In this document: positions 21,493-33,839 of the stretch, piece after piece
Layout of the letters: every line of letters begins with the position of its first letter
Position numbering within the stretch: position 1 is the stretch's first letter
Assembly (NCBI RefSeq): GCF_964340395.1
Contig: NC_135562.1
Location: forward strand, 19,653,626 to 19,717,625
From: Glandiceps talaboti
Lineage: Eukaryota > Hemichordata > Enteropneusta > Spengelidae
DNA: 64,000 nt
Direction of reading: 5' to 3'
Translations under genes and position numbers: made by a program
Notes under the pieces: model-generated
Seen by the model: only the letters and a program-made list of their open reading frames with translations
Database searches by the model: none
Told to the model about the DNA's origin: nothing

Positions 21493-21722
21493 ATGCCTAC
21501 CCATTCATGGTGTTATATATGCAATGTAAACTATCGTTAATACTGTTGTTATGAGCATAGTCTTGTTACTAGCCGCATCTGCATACATTTTTTGAACGTA
21601 TGTCACTGGTGATATATTGGCATTATATGTCATCACAAACATAATTCAGCGACATTACCCTTAAAACAGGAAGTCTACCTTGTCACAATTAGAAAGAACA
21701 GAAGGATGCCTACGAAACTTAC

Positions 21723-21798
21723 CGGATATTCCAATGGAAAATCGTTTCGAGGAAATCTTGTCTTGTGTTGTTGAGTTACGATGCAAACTCGGAGAGCT
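21723..21798 (-). CDS. Penultimate coding exon of the same unidentified gene
   Basis: The 76-bp exon ends in a consensus 5' splice site (CCG then GTAAGT, 21722-21717) and is preceded by a CTTAG acceptor. In the frame set by the last exon it reads SSPSLHRNSTTQ, DKISSKRFSIGIS, and joins through a split GAA codon to NDDAKPT. An in-frame TAG sits exactly at the acceptor, as expected of an intron boundary. The acceptor's pyrimidine tract is weak. Further upstream exons (above 21800) were not found. Confidence 0.4.
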
Positions 21799-22870
21799 CT
21801 AAGTCTACTTGATCGATCACAGACTTTTTATTTCATTGTGTTGCTTGTATAAGTTTTCTTCAAAACAGTAACGCAAAAACACTGCATGGTTTCCCCTGCT
21901 TTAGCTTGAAGAACATAAATCTTAAGTATAGGTAAATACTACTATATCTTGTAAGTTATTGTAAATTTTATTTGTTGATTTGCTAAGTACGAACATGTTT
22001 TGAAGTAGTTTTCCATTCAGATATCATGTGGTTAAAATGTACTATAAAGTAATAAATCAGAACGTTAAACTGTAAAACACAGCAAAAAATAAAATAGAAT
22101 ATTTGCAAAGAAATAAAAACACGTCTGTTCGGTTGTTTATTTTTCCAAAAAACTGCACATTGAAGTTGGTAAATTCTAAATTCAAACACCCAGGGATCAT
22201 TCACAATTATAGTTTGTAGTTAATATTTACTTGAACCAACCATATGGAAAAAATGCCTTGTTAGCCAATTGGACCAGTAAGAAATCGGCTTTTTCCTACC
22301 TCCATTTTGATTTTCAACGCGAAATAGAATTTTTAAAACTACAAATAAAATTGAACCTTTACTCACACTATTTAAAACTATTCTATAAAATTTACAAATA
22401 GAAATATTATCTAATTTGAGTGCCCAAAGTGGATCGTTGCACTGACAGGACGCAGAGGTACCCCCCCCCCCCATTTTTGTACAAATTTAATATTTCTGTT
22501 CGATTCAAGTTGAAGAGAATGGAATCTGAAGCCTGTGTGTTCGAGCCCCACCGAAGAGGGCGACCTGAAACACCATACGTATCACAGGCATGTTTTATGG
22601 AACAGTTGTGTTCTTTGTTCTTTGTTCGTAGTTTTAATTATTTTTTTTCTTTGCTTTTCTTTGTTTGGGGTCTATTCAAAAACGTCGGAGTGTATTAGAC
22701 GGTGGAGGTGGGTTAGGCATTGGATAAGTAGTTGGCTATCAGTCAATGTGCTGGACGGCTCCCGGGGACAGCTGGATCATTTGGCAATTGGTATGCCTTT
22801 AACGGTGGTGGTGGCGCTCTATAGCCGTACTTATATCTGTCCCATTTGTCCTATCAAGATTTTCCCGAAT
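21799..22870. other. No recognisable gene; presumed intron
   Basis: AT-rich. A C homopolymer at about 22460-22472. A tRNA-type B-box-like string (gttcgagcc) at 22539 has no matching A box or further SINE structure. An open frame at 22535-22933 (plus) is not convincing. Confidence 0.35.
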
Positions 22871-22872
22871 AA

Positions 22873-22912
22873 GGGAGCCTTCGTTAATTACAGAAGGGAG
22901 GGGATCAAGCCT
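22873..22912 (+). mobile_element. Isolated transposon terminus (GGGAGCC type)
   Basis: GGGAGCCTTCGTTAATTACAG followed by a G-rich run resembles the inverted end of the element at 10665-12104. No partner end was found downstream, so this may be a fragment or a copy with a decayed second end. Confidence 0.4.
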
Positions 22913-25900
22913 GGTCTGTTGTACAAGATGTGACCTTCCCTGATTCCATTGTGCTAAAAATGGTCCTCCATCAGCATTCTTTCTCTAAAAAATAATCCTC
23001 CTCTTTTCAAATATTTCAAAAACATGGATTTACCATGGTTTCACAGCTTCCCTATCACGTCCGGTGGTAAGGGTTAACCATTTGATTTCGGGGAGGGAGC
23101 TGGATGAATTGGAACTACCACATTTTTTTTTTCAACCACCATGACAGCAATAGTTTTCCAAGTAGGGGTTCAGCAATTTTTTTTTTAAATATATGCTTTA
23201 TATATTTGACTTTTCACCGCATCAAGTGGAGTCATGTTACTTTTTATTTTTGAAATTAAATTTCCTCATAACAGGATCCCGGAGACATTCATGATTCTTT
23301 AATATTCCCAAAGTGGCCAGTAAAAATAGAAAGTAGACAGTTAAGGTTGAATAGAAGTTTGAGGGAGCCAAGTGGACATTTTTGAAATTCAAGGATTCAA
23401 AGAGTACTTCTGGTGCTATTTTATCATATCAAGGTAGTAATAATACAGGGTGAAATTTGAATCAAAATACATGGGTGCAGTGTAGGGGTGGGTACCCCTA
23501 GAAAGTTATGAAATTGAAGAACTAAAAGAATGCTTTGTGGTGCTATTTAATATATCAAGGTGTCAACAATTAATACCAGTTTAACTTTGAATCAAAATAC
23601 AAGAGGGCATGGGGGTGCGTACGAGGTTCACCCCCTCCCTCTTTTGAATTTTTGAAATTTAAGGACTAAGAGAGTGCTATCTGGTGTTATTCAGAAAACT
23701 AACACCAAGAAAAATCCTCAAAGTATATTGTTGCATGCCATACCATTTAAAATTATTGTATCATTATGAAAAATTACAGGATTCATTAAAGGTACTAAGT
23801 CGGGTCAGTATTCTTAGTAATTTGATTTGATGGTAGAGATTCAGTTTGTTTCAGCATTTGCCAAAGTATAAAACTGCCTATGGCGGTGGCACCAGAAACA
23901 CATGTACCAGGGAATTTGACATTTATAGCATTTCTGCACTTGCAGCACAATAATATTTTTTTACGCTCATACCATGGAAACTATTTTTTTATGTCTCTAA
24001 AATCCTCCAGTGAAAGATTACACTTGTGCTCAATAGAGACACTGGCTGTCAGTAGGTAGTTTTAGTACAGCTTGAGACTTAGAGCTACAGTCGATAGAAG
24101 ATCGCTGTATGCATTATATTCTTTCACAGTGCAGCAAAAACAGGCCTTTAATGAAATCATTACAGTGTCACATGGGCTCGAAAATTTTAATGGCTACAAT
24201 TGTTTATATATATTGCTGATAATCAACATTTCAACTTGACTACTTCTACATCCTCACTATGCACGGCACCTACGTCATTGTTTATTTTGCATTAGCAGTT
24301 GTCTGAGGGTGTGTAATAAACGTCATGTCACATGAGTGAGTGAAACACCAAGCCTACGATTTTAGCTGTAAAAATCAACATTGACAATGTTTCTATGCAA
24401 CAAGCATTCCAGTAAGTTTTCCTTTATATGTGAAATGGTCGCTTTAGTCAAGCAAAGTCTATTCTAGTCACAAACGGGGTACAAGAGATTTAGACGGAAT
24501 ATGCCGTAAGTGCCGTAAACAGGATAGTTTTCGACAGAAGTAGCAGACGATTATCAACATGTGATGCATTAGTAGGGGGTCAACCTCTTTTCGAAATTGG
24601 CGGGGGGGGGGGGCATCCTGTTTGGAAATTTTGGGTAGGGGATGCCATTGTGTTTTGGATTTGGATGAAAGAAAAGAATCCACGAATCTACAGTGGCATG
24701 ACCTTGTCTGAACTTTAGTATTTTTTCCTGTCCCTATTTTAAAATATTACTTCACCTGGAGTGTGGCTCAAACTTAACTTTACATATGCAATGTATTACC
24801 TACCACACTAGTTACAGTACACAGATGTCATGTATCTCTGAAACTGGATGTGTAATCTATATAATTCTCTATTATAACCACTTTGTAGGATATAACATTA
24901 TCTTTAACTGTAATTATTGTAATGTTTCGGCGATTTGTTGATAAAAACTGAAAAATCAAGGTGACCTTGAAAACCCCAAGAAATCTCTCACCCCCGGGGG
25001 TCACTAATACATAGCCAACAATCAGATGCTCTAACCTTTTTACTGTCATAGTAAGTCCGTTCCCATCTAAAGTCTGAACCTGTTTCGATTCGAATATTGT
25101 CTTTTAAAGATGTAAAAGTCCAAATCTCCCCGACCAATGATACTACCATTAAGTGTACCGACCTTTAGTATAATGATGCCATTTAACTTTTAACATATTT
25201 CAACCCTGTGTAAGTTATACAGAATACTTTCTGATATGGTGGTGCTGTTTTGTAAAGTTTGGAGATTATTGCTTGAAAGGCTCTGAATATCCTAAAAATG
25301 GCTTTTAAGAGAGCCTTCTAGGGAGAGACCATGAGGATCCCCCCCCAAAAGGTGGACATATCCCTTTCCCAAGCTCTTCCCTACATTTTACAGTGAAGAT
25401 ACTATCAAAATTTATTTCACAAATATTTCAACCCTGTGCAGTTGCTTTATATTGGTGCTGTCTTGTAAAGCTTGGCAATTACTAATAGTCTCAAAATTCA
25501 CTTTTAAGAGTAAAAACCTCCAAGGCTTCTAAAAGGAGATGACAGTGCTATCATGGGATCTTATCAAGTATTTGCAAGATGGTCAGGCAGTACAGTCCAC
25601 ATTGAGTCACGATCAAAAAATGGCTGTCATGTGAATATGATATACAGGGGGGGGGGGGGGGGGTAATCATGATTTAGAATTAAGTGTTAGGGGGCAGCCT
25701 CTTTTCGGTTTTACATAAAAGGGAGTCCAATTTTACATAGAGGCTGGGGGGGGGGGGGGCAGAGGGCCGATGGAAAAATCCACTGTTTTCAACCGAGGTC
25801 TTTCACACACATTTAATTCACCTCTTCTTGTAAACCAATAGTCGCATTTCCGGTTCCAAGAAGCATTACGCGACATGATGTCGCTTATGTTGTTACAGTT

Positions 25901-26080
25901 ATAATAGTCTTGTTTTGTCTATATTACCTTTGAAATAACATTTTCATTAGGAAATTATGGAAACAAATGTTGACATCTTTGATTATGAATGATTTTGTTC
26001 TGGCTAAATGCCATCAATGACAGACAGTGATTTTACAGGTGAACCCAGGGTACAGTCAGGTGACAACCATCCCCCTGAGT
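22913..26080. other. Long non-coding region with degenerate repeats and G runs
   Basis: Three degenerate tandem units of about 125-135 bp lie at 23370-23700 (gtgctatttta-like followed by atatcaaggt). G homopolymers occur at about 24600, 25648 and 25747; two of these follow the same text (ta, GGGGG, then CCTCTTTTCG), suggesting remnants of one repeat family. No exon could be supported. Confidence 0.45.
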
Positions 26081-26100
26081 AGCACGTGCAAACCCCTCAG

Positions 26101-26349
26101 TACATACACAACACATGGCATTGTATGGAGAGATGTGCAATGCATCTTGGAACTGGTAACATGCATGTCTGTGACTATGACACAAACATCCTGCCACATC
26201 CTGAACGAGGGGTGGTCTTAAAGAAGAGCCGCCAGCGGCGAGTCTGGGTAACCGAGACTAGCTCTCACTCTGCAAATCTAGTGCGCCCTCTTGTGGTTGA
26301 CTACCTGAGAAATGGCTGGAACTTCAGTAACCCAAATATGGCGTATTGA
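26101..26349 (+). CDS. Possible terminal exon of an unidentified gene
   Basis: After a CCCCTCAG acceptor ending at 26100, a frame of 82 codons stays open to TGA 26347-26349: YIHNTWHCMERCAM, HLGTGNMHVCDYDTNILP, KKSRQRRVWVTETSS, VRPLVVDYLRNGWNF. The residue composition is protein-like and the local GC content is raised. A second acceptor (gattttacag, 26029-26038) opens a different frame (VNPGYSQVTTIPLSS) that stays open to about 26220, so the true frame is uncertain. I do not recognise the family. Confidence 0.35.
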   Translation, partial: YIHNTWHCMERCAMHLGTGNMHVCDYDTNILPHPERGVVLKKSRQRRVWVTETSSHSANLVRPLVVDYLRNGWNFSNPNMAY

Positions 26350-26664
26350 CATAAAAATACTTGTAATATAATGCTGCTGATACCATCTAACATATATATT
26401 GCATACATGTGTGGCAAATTCTGGCAAAAAGGTCCTGTGGACTTCAGAGATTCTGTATTTTCAAAGTATGTGTACCCCCCCCCCCCCAACCCACTGTCTA
26501 TGGTGAAATTTACAATCGAGCTTCATTTAGCTGTTGAATATATTTGAATATATATATATATATAGTACCGCTATATAATTTAACCCAGTGAATGTTTCAT
26601 ATTGCATCACTTGCCTGAAGGGCACACCATTTATTTTTTGGTTCACCAATTACCTTAGTCTTTA
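26350..26664. other. No recognisable gene
   Basis: Contains a C run (26474-26487) and a TA microsatellite at about 26548-26564. Confidence 0.5.
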
Positions 26665-26755
26665 AGGTACGCCATGACGAGGCGCCCTCACACGTGTGAG
26701 AGTAGGCCGATGAGGGCGGAAAATCACAACATATCTTACAGTCTACGTTTACCTT
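26665..26755 (+). repeat. Third copy of the CCCTCAC-hairpin repeat
   Basis: ggtacgccatgacgaggcgc, then ccctcacac and gatgagggcgga, then atcttacagtctac matches the duplicates at 16850-16960 and 17250-17320 with an extra 14 bases in the loop. Confidence 0.6.
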
Positions 26756-27065
26756 AATGCACTTCATTTATATTCATATGTACATCATTTACTTTAATAC
26801 ATGCATCATTTGCCTTGGGTGTCATTTTTTTTACATGGCACATCATGCGTCTTGTGTATGATTTGATACTAGGTTATCAGCTATCTGGTGTCATTTATTT
26901 TTATGATGCACCATGCATGTGTAACTTATTTTCAATTTTTCATCATTTGCCTTTGTGTGGGCATCGTTTATATTCATAGTGCATTACTTGCTTTATGTGT
27001 GTTATTTATTTTCATATACGAATCACTTGCCCTTATGTGTGTGTTATTTGTTCTCACAGATGCTT
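26750..27065. repeat. Degenerate minisatellite, unit about 55 bp
   Basis: Repeated cat(c)attt(g)c(c)tt and tttattttcat-like phrases separated by about 50-60 bp; very degenerate. Confidence 0.5.
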
Positions 27066-27425
27066 AAGTTACATTTATAAGTCACTTACGTTAGCATGTA
27101 TAAAACAGTTATTTTGCATTCATCATCGTCGCAAATCGAATGTAGAAGAATAACAAAAAGTAAGTAACTTATAGATGACACTTACCACTCTTAGCCATCA
27201 GGTGTAGATGATGTATGCTTGATATCTTGTAGATATAATAGACATTGCCTTGAATGACAGCCACAAAAGGCAGATGATAGTACTTTCAGTTGATCAGTAT
27301 ATGTATAGATAACTTACGGTATAATTTATTTAAATTCTCATCCTTCAAGACCAAATAGGAATTTACTGTGAACACTGTAAACAGCTGCAGGTTATGATAT
27401 GGCAAGTCTGGCAAAAAGGTCCCCT

Positions 27426-27458
27426 GAACGTTAGACTATTTCTAACAGTCTAACGTTC
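27426..27458. repeat. Perfect 12-bp-stem hairpin
   Basis: GAACGTTAGACT and its exact reverse complement AGTCTAACGTTC are separated by 9 bases. Confidence 0.9.
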
Positions 27459-27549
27459 ATATTATCTAGTCAATGCTAGGGGTGTCATCGCTGCCAAGCA
27501 ATTCTTTGTCGCCTTTTTTGAGTTGCCATAACATATCCAAGGGGACACA

Positions 27550-27556
<7 letters not shown>

Positions 27557-27589
<33 letters not shown>

Positions 27590-27630
27590 CACACACACAC
27601 TCACACTCACACACACACACACACACATAC
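27557..27630. repeat. (CA)n microsatellite
   Basis: Interrupted CA repeat with a few CG and CT variants. Confidence 0.95.
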
Positions 27631-27639
27631 GCACAAAAC

Positions 27640-29698
27640 CTGATCTTGGGGTACAAGTTTATGGGGAAACCCTGTTGTCTGCAGATAGTATATATGGGGA
27701 CACTCTCTATTCCTTCCTTGTGGGATCGAAGGATAATGAATATTAAGTATGTTTTTATTTTCTGTGTAAAACCAGTAAACAGCTATATGGGGTATTTTTA
27801 CCGTTCATTATGCTACATTATTTGTCACAGACAACGCATAATTTGGATCGTTTAATTTCCTCTGCAATGAGTATTTGTCATATCAAAGTCAATCAGTATA
27901 TGTTGGAATGCAGGCTAACCGTTCTACTTGTACACATTTACATATGCTACTTCTATTCTATTTTAATACCGCTCTACTTGTACATATTCTACTTGTTTCA
28001 GAAGCTAAAAAATCATACATATATCATGATCTACACGAATTTTAACTGCTGTTGAGACCATACTCTATGTTACAGTAAAATTACAAGTTACAACTATATA
28101 AGTGTAAGTACTGCTTTTCGGGAGTTTTTCATCAATTTTTCAGGGTATTTCAGTTCAAGTTTCAGTCACTTAAGTAGGGCGTTGACGTGACCAGTGAAAT
28201 GAGTTTTTCATAAGCAAATTCACTAGTCTAATTCCTATACAATATCGTTACGATATGTATAGTTAAAAATGTATACTTGGAACTAAATTCTGCATCCAGA
28301 CTACTAGCACACATGCGTATTACATCTATTGCTGTCTACAAACAGTTTGAAATGCATTTAAATTAATATCTAGGAGATCAGGGTGGACTACCCTTCCTCT
28401 TTACTTCAAGTCCGGGATTATTCTTCTCCCCGTTTAATACAGTGGCTTGAGTGAGTCTGACTATTTACATGTTCATCGAACAAAACTTAATTTTATCAGT
28501 CAACAGTGCAACAAAATATCAGCGTGTTCCAATAACAGCCATCTTCGATAGGCAATGACCTCTAAACTTGGGGAGGTCTCTAATTCTGGACAGAAACAGT
28601 ATACCCATTATAGCTATTGGGAGGGGTGTCCCATTCCCACAGTACTAAGCACTTTGATAAAAATAAGGACATGTAGGAGGCCATTTAATGGCATAAAATT
28701 TCAAACTATGGACCAAGTCGATTGCAGTACGTACATTTGATGGTGCGAGCGCTGGAGTGCTGATATAGAAAGAAAATGGGATACAACCCATCCGACACTA
28801 GTTCTCGTCGCAACATTACAATATTCTTTGTTTTCAATATGTATTTAATATTTATAATCAGTATTAACAGTTATAAATATTTGTGCAATGAAACCTGTCA
28901 GAGGTTTTCAAGTCAGTATCATCCAAGTATGTAGTATATTTTCACTGACTGACATATATTCTACACAGTGATATTCTAGATGAGTTGGTCCTATTTGTTC
29001 AGACGTTGCCTTCCTGTATGGTTTCAACACAAATAAATTGTGGGAAAGCTTGACAAGGAGCAAGCACTTTGATAATAACCCCACCGCCCCAAATAATTGC
29101 TTGTACAATGCGCTTCGAATATCATAACACTGAAGTACCTATCGCGGACAGTTTTGCACGAAAAGAGACAGTTTGAGCGCGGTATATCTATTCCTCGTGT
29201 GAGTATGCGCGATAACAGTTCAAAGATGTTCCGTGTCTGTCATTACTAAATTGGAATCCCACTGTTTGGACAAAGTTGGTCGAACACATTTTTGTCACTT
29301 GGCTAGTTCATATATACGTTTACAAAAGCTACTTAAATTACAAACGCTTAAGCTGTGATCATATACGTGTGATTCCCGCCTTTCCAACCTAAAAAAGTTG
29401 GCAGTCTTGGAGCGGTTGATTTCTCCTTGATTTACGTGATGGTCACGACTATTTTTATTAGGGTTATTTGCATGCTTGATATGCACTTTTCTATGCAATG
29501 TAACAATTGTAATTTATGCTGATAGTGGTTTTATCAGTATGGGATGATTGATATACTCGAATAGCTTATCACCATTTATTAGCCTGTGTCCATACAAAGT
29601 GATAGGTTAAACGATTTATGGTTTACGTGATTTTCCTTAGTTTGTAAAACTAATCTTTTAATTGCATGATGAAAATAATAATAAAATAATCTAATATT
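27640..29698. other. No recognisable gene
   Basis: AT-rich sequence with only short, featureless open frames on both strands. Confidence 0.4.
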
Positions 29699-29707
29699 TA
29701 AAATTAT

Positions 29708-29755
29708 AACAACAACAACAACAAGAACAAGAACAACAACAACAACAACAACAAT
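29708..29755. repeat. (AAC)n microsatellite
   Basis: About 15 units with two aag variants. Confidence 0.95.
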
Positions 29756-29942
29756 ATACAGCGAATTGTGTATTACCATATCGCTCTATATATTATCCTG
29801 ATATGGCGCTCAATTTCACCTCAAAACTCTCAATCTATATACATGTTTAAGATTATGCATTGTTCTTTCACTTATCTTCCCTCTCAAATTCGAATGCGTG
29901 TTTAACCTTTCGACATTGGAATCCATCAATCACGTTAATTTG

Positions 29943-30111
29943 ATGCCCATGACAGACGCATGCGTGGAGAAAACGCGGCAAAAGCACTCAACTCAGACGG
30001 GTGCTCGTTGCTCAAAGGCTCGGTCGGAAAGACATTCTTCTGAAATATTAATGGACAAAATCTGGTTCCCTTGACGAACATCATACGTTTTGCTGTAAAT
30101 CAATTAACTAG
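29943..30111 (+). promoter_or_regulatory. Possible first exon (untranslated or with a 43-codon frame) with 5' splice site
   Basis: This stretch is richer in GC and CpG than its surroundings and ends in CTAG followed by GTAAGT at 30112-30117. It contains a short open frame from ATG 29943 to TGA 30074 (MPMTDACVEKTRQKHS onwards). A natural partner is the acceptor at 34235 in front of the small gene at 34248; the intron would be 4.1 kb and would contain the 96-bp satellite. This gene model is inference from splice signals only. Confidence 0.3.
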
Positions 30112-30117
30112 GTAAGT

Positions 30118-31489
30118 TTCACTTTAAAAGCTTTAACATGAAAGAGATGCAGTGAGTTAGGGGACATTTTCATATCGATTGATTCCTATCCAGGAACCAG
30201 TCACAAGAATTCCTGTGATGCCTTAATTATAGATTATGTTGATGATTATATAAAGGACACCGAGACAAATTTTGTTTTTGGAATGCCAGTTAGTTTCTTT
30301 TTTGGCGTTGAAGATACAACTGTAGTCACTATTTTTGAGCTAAATCACACAACTATGTTGTAATCACTTTCTTTTTGAGTATTTCCAATCTACACATCCT
30401 TGAGTAACGTTCTTGCCAAATGCCAAGGCAATCACTCTGGTACAGTGGTAGTTTTCATCCCCTTTGACATTGTATGGTTGGTTCCCTCCCTACAAATTCC
30501 AAACTTGTGTGGATAGCTCTGTGCTGTACTGAATTATACAAATTGAGGTTGAGTGTTCCATTGAAACACCACATGCACATACACACTCGCACACATGTAT
30601 ACATATGCATACATACATACATACATACATACATACATGCATACATATACAATATCAAACTTTTTATTTTGAATTTCCATATAACGTTATGAATGTAGCA
30701 TATTTCAAGAGGAAGGGTAACAATGAATGCAGCTTATTCCCAAAGTAGTACCATAAGTAAAATTTGAAATTATGTGGTATTTTTATGCGATTTTATGAAA
30801 ATCAAGATGGGGTCGGGTAACTGGAACCAAACATGAATAATTATTTATGTTGCCCAATTCTAAAAAACGTGAATGTTAAATGATTGAAATTGCCCAATTA
30901 TTAGAAATGCAGTATGCTTGGTCAGTGTCAATGGATGGTGTTTGACAACAGATATTAACAATTACATTGCAGGTAATGTATATGTTTGTCATCTGCCAGG
31001 AATTATGCTATGGACATGGGAACGATATTATGGATGTGATATTATGGAGGTATCGTGCACATAATGAATAGGATTAAATAAGGTAGGACTGACCTGAATG
31101 AACTGCATGTCATCAAATGAATACTTGATACTTAGGATATTTGAACATTGGTTCTGTAGTGCTGTGGGTATTGTAAAGTGTCTCTCTCTGTTTGTAAACA
31201 ACTTAAAGTCAAACATTGCAGGACCAGTCAACTTTGTATTTATTTATTTGGTGATGATACTACTTTTGAGTTTTTTTTCAAGTTTGAAAATTATTCAAAG
31301 CAAAATGTGTGTGACTAACTTCTAAACTGAACGTTCTTTGTGTATAGATTAAGATTTGTTTATGATATAAATTAATAATCCCATTGGTGATATGCAAATT
31401 AGATCTGAAAATCTGAAAAGCTACATGGTGAATATGGATGACATTTGGTGGGATATCTTTGGGTGTTATATTGTTCAGAACAAACTGAC
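30118..31489. other. No recognisable gene; presumed intron
   Basis: Contains a short CATA microsatellite at about 30606-30640. Nothing else supported. Confidence 0.4.
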
Positions 31490-31830
31490 TCTAGCTATAA
31501 TGATCATATCCTTAGCAACAGTGAAATAAATGATGTGTGTTACAAAGACAACATGTAGGTAACTAATTAAAGACTCAAAGTATGAATCGAAAATGTGCCT
31601 AGCAACAAGACCATGCACATAGCACCTGCCAAATGCAAATGATGGTGCAACAATAAAACCAGGATGGTTTTAAGATAAGCAAATAAATAGTAATGTAAAT
31701 GATGGATTCAAATACAACGAGCAACAAGACTATATGCCCACTAAGTGATGATGATGTACATGTATATTGCAAAGATAATAACAGCGATTAATTGGCAAAA
31801 AAATAAAAATTGACAAATAAAGTATGCAAA
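31490..31830 (+). repeat. Degenerate minisatellite of the GCAACAAGACCA family, locus 1
   Basis: Phrases such as ctagcaacaagaccatgc, attgcaaagataataacagc and aaataaacat-like text recur about every 110 bp. The same family occurs at 41980-42510 and 45180-45630. Confidence 0.65.
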
Positions 31831-31849
31831 TATGTACTCTGTAGGGACC

Positions 31850-33830
31850 TAGAGAGTTGCCACACCACTATTAAGCCATTTTGTAATATGTACTGTGTAG
31901 GGATAACAAAGTTTAGATGGTTTGTGGTGTGACGGTCAATGATCTCTGATGAGTGTGGCCACACAACTCAGCCATTTTGTAATATGTACTGTGTAGGGAT
32001 GATAAAGTTTAGATGGTTTGTGGTGTGACGGTCAATGATCTCTGATGAGTGTGGCCACACAACTCAGCCATTTTGTAATATGTAGTGTGTAGGGATAACA
32101 AAGTTTACATGGTCTGTGGTGTGACGGTCAGTGATCTCTGATGAGTGTGGCCACAAAACTCAGCCATTTTGTAATATGTACTGTGTAAGGATAACAAAGT
32201 TTAGATGGTTTGTGGTGTGACGGTCAATGATCTCTGATTGTGGCCACATAACTCAGCCATTTTGTAATATGTACTGTGTAGGGATAACAAAGTTTACATG
32301 GTTTGTGGTGTGACGGTCAATGATCTATGATGAGTGTGGCCACACAACTCAGCCATTTTGTAATATGTAGTGTGTAGGGATAACAAAGTTTAGATGGTTT
32401 GTGGTGTGATGGTCAATGATCTCTGATTGTGGCCACTTAACTCAGCCATTTTGCAATATGTACTGTGTAAGGATAACAAAGTTTACATGGTTTGTGGTGT
32501 GACGGTCAGTGATCTCAGATGATTATGGCCACACAACTCAGCCATTTTGTAATATGTACTGTGTAGGAATAAAATAGTTTAGATGGTTTTGTAGTGTGAC
32601 GGTCAGTGATCTCTGATGAGTATGGCCACACAACTCAGCCATTTTGTAATATGTAGTGTGTAGGGATAACACAGTTTACATGGTTTGTGGTGTGACGGTC
32701 AATGATCTCTGATGATTATGGCCACACAACTCAGCCATTTTGTAACATGTACTGTGTAGGGATAACAAAGTTTAGATGGTTTGTGGTGTGACGGTCAATG
32801 ATCTCTGATGATTATGGCCACACAACTCAGCCATTTTGTAATATGTACTGTGTAGGAATAAAATAGTTTAGATGGTTTTGTGGTGTGACGGTCAATGATC
32901 TCTGATGAGTGTGGCCACACAACTCAGCCATTTTGTAATATGTACTGTGTAGGGATAAAATAGTTTAGATGGTTTTGTTGTGTGACGGTCAATGATCTCT
33001 GATGAGTGTGGCCACACAACTCAGCCATTTTGTAATATGTAGTGTGTAGGGATAACAATGTTTGGATGGTTTGTGGTGTGACGGTCAATGATCTCTGATG
33101 AGTGTGGCCACATAACTCAGCCATTTTGTAATATGTACTGTGTAGGGATAACATAGTTTACATGGTTTGTGGTGTGACGGTCAGTGATCTCTGATGATTA
33201 TGGCCACACAACTCAGCCATTTTGTAATATGTACTGTGTAGGAATAAAATAGTTTAGATGGTTTTGTGGTATGACGGTCAATGATCTCTGATGAGTGTGG
33301 CCACACAACTCAGCCATTTTGTAATATGTACTGTGTAGGGATAAAATAGTTTAGATGGTTTTGTTGTGTGACGGTCAATGATCTCTGATGAGTGTGGCCA
33401 CATAACTCAGCCATTTTGTAATATGTAGTGTGTAGGGATAACAATGTTTAGATGGTTTGTGGTGTGACGGTCAGTGATCTCTGATGAGTGTGGCCACACA
33501 ACTCAGCCATTTTGTAATATGTACTGTGTAGGGATAACAATTAAAGTTTAGATGGTTTGTGGTGTGACGGTCAATGATCTCTGATGAGTGTGGCCACACA
33601 ACTCAGCCATTTTGTAATATGTACTGTGTAGGGATAATAAAGTTTAAATGGTTTGTGGTGTGACGGTCAATGATCTCTGATGAGTGTGGCCACACAACTC
33701 AGCCATTTTGTAATATGTAGTGTGTAGGGATAACAAAGTTTACATGGTTTGTGGTGTGACGGTCAATGATCTCTGATGAGTGTGGCCACACAACTCAGCC
33801 ATTTTGTAATATGTACTGTGTAGGGATACA
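31850..33830 (+). repeat. 96-bp satellite array, about 20 units
   Basis: The anchor agccattttgtaat lies at 31874, 31970, 32066, 32162 and onwards at 96 bp, with occasional 93-bp units (a 3-bp deletion at gatgagtg) and a few longer ones. Units are 90-98% alike by eye. The palindromic string tgtggccaca lies in every unit. Open frames across it are repeat-derived. Confidence 0.95.
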
Positions 33831-33839
33831 ACACAAGTT

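Noticed and set aside
22535-22933. 132-codon frame with a hydrophobic stretch, and a B-box-like gttcgagcc
   Set aside because: The hydrophobic stretch is from a T-rich run, the frame crosses a transposon terminus, and no A box or SINE body accompanies the B-box-like string.
31850-33830. CTGATGAG in each 96-bp unit, resembling a hammerhead ribozyme core
   Set aside because: The required GAAA after stem II is missing (the sequence goes on CACAACTCAG), and the intervening palindrome leaves no loop.
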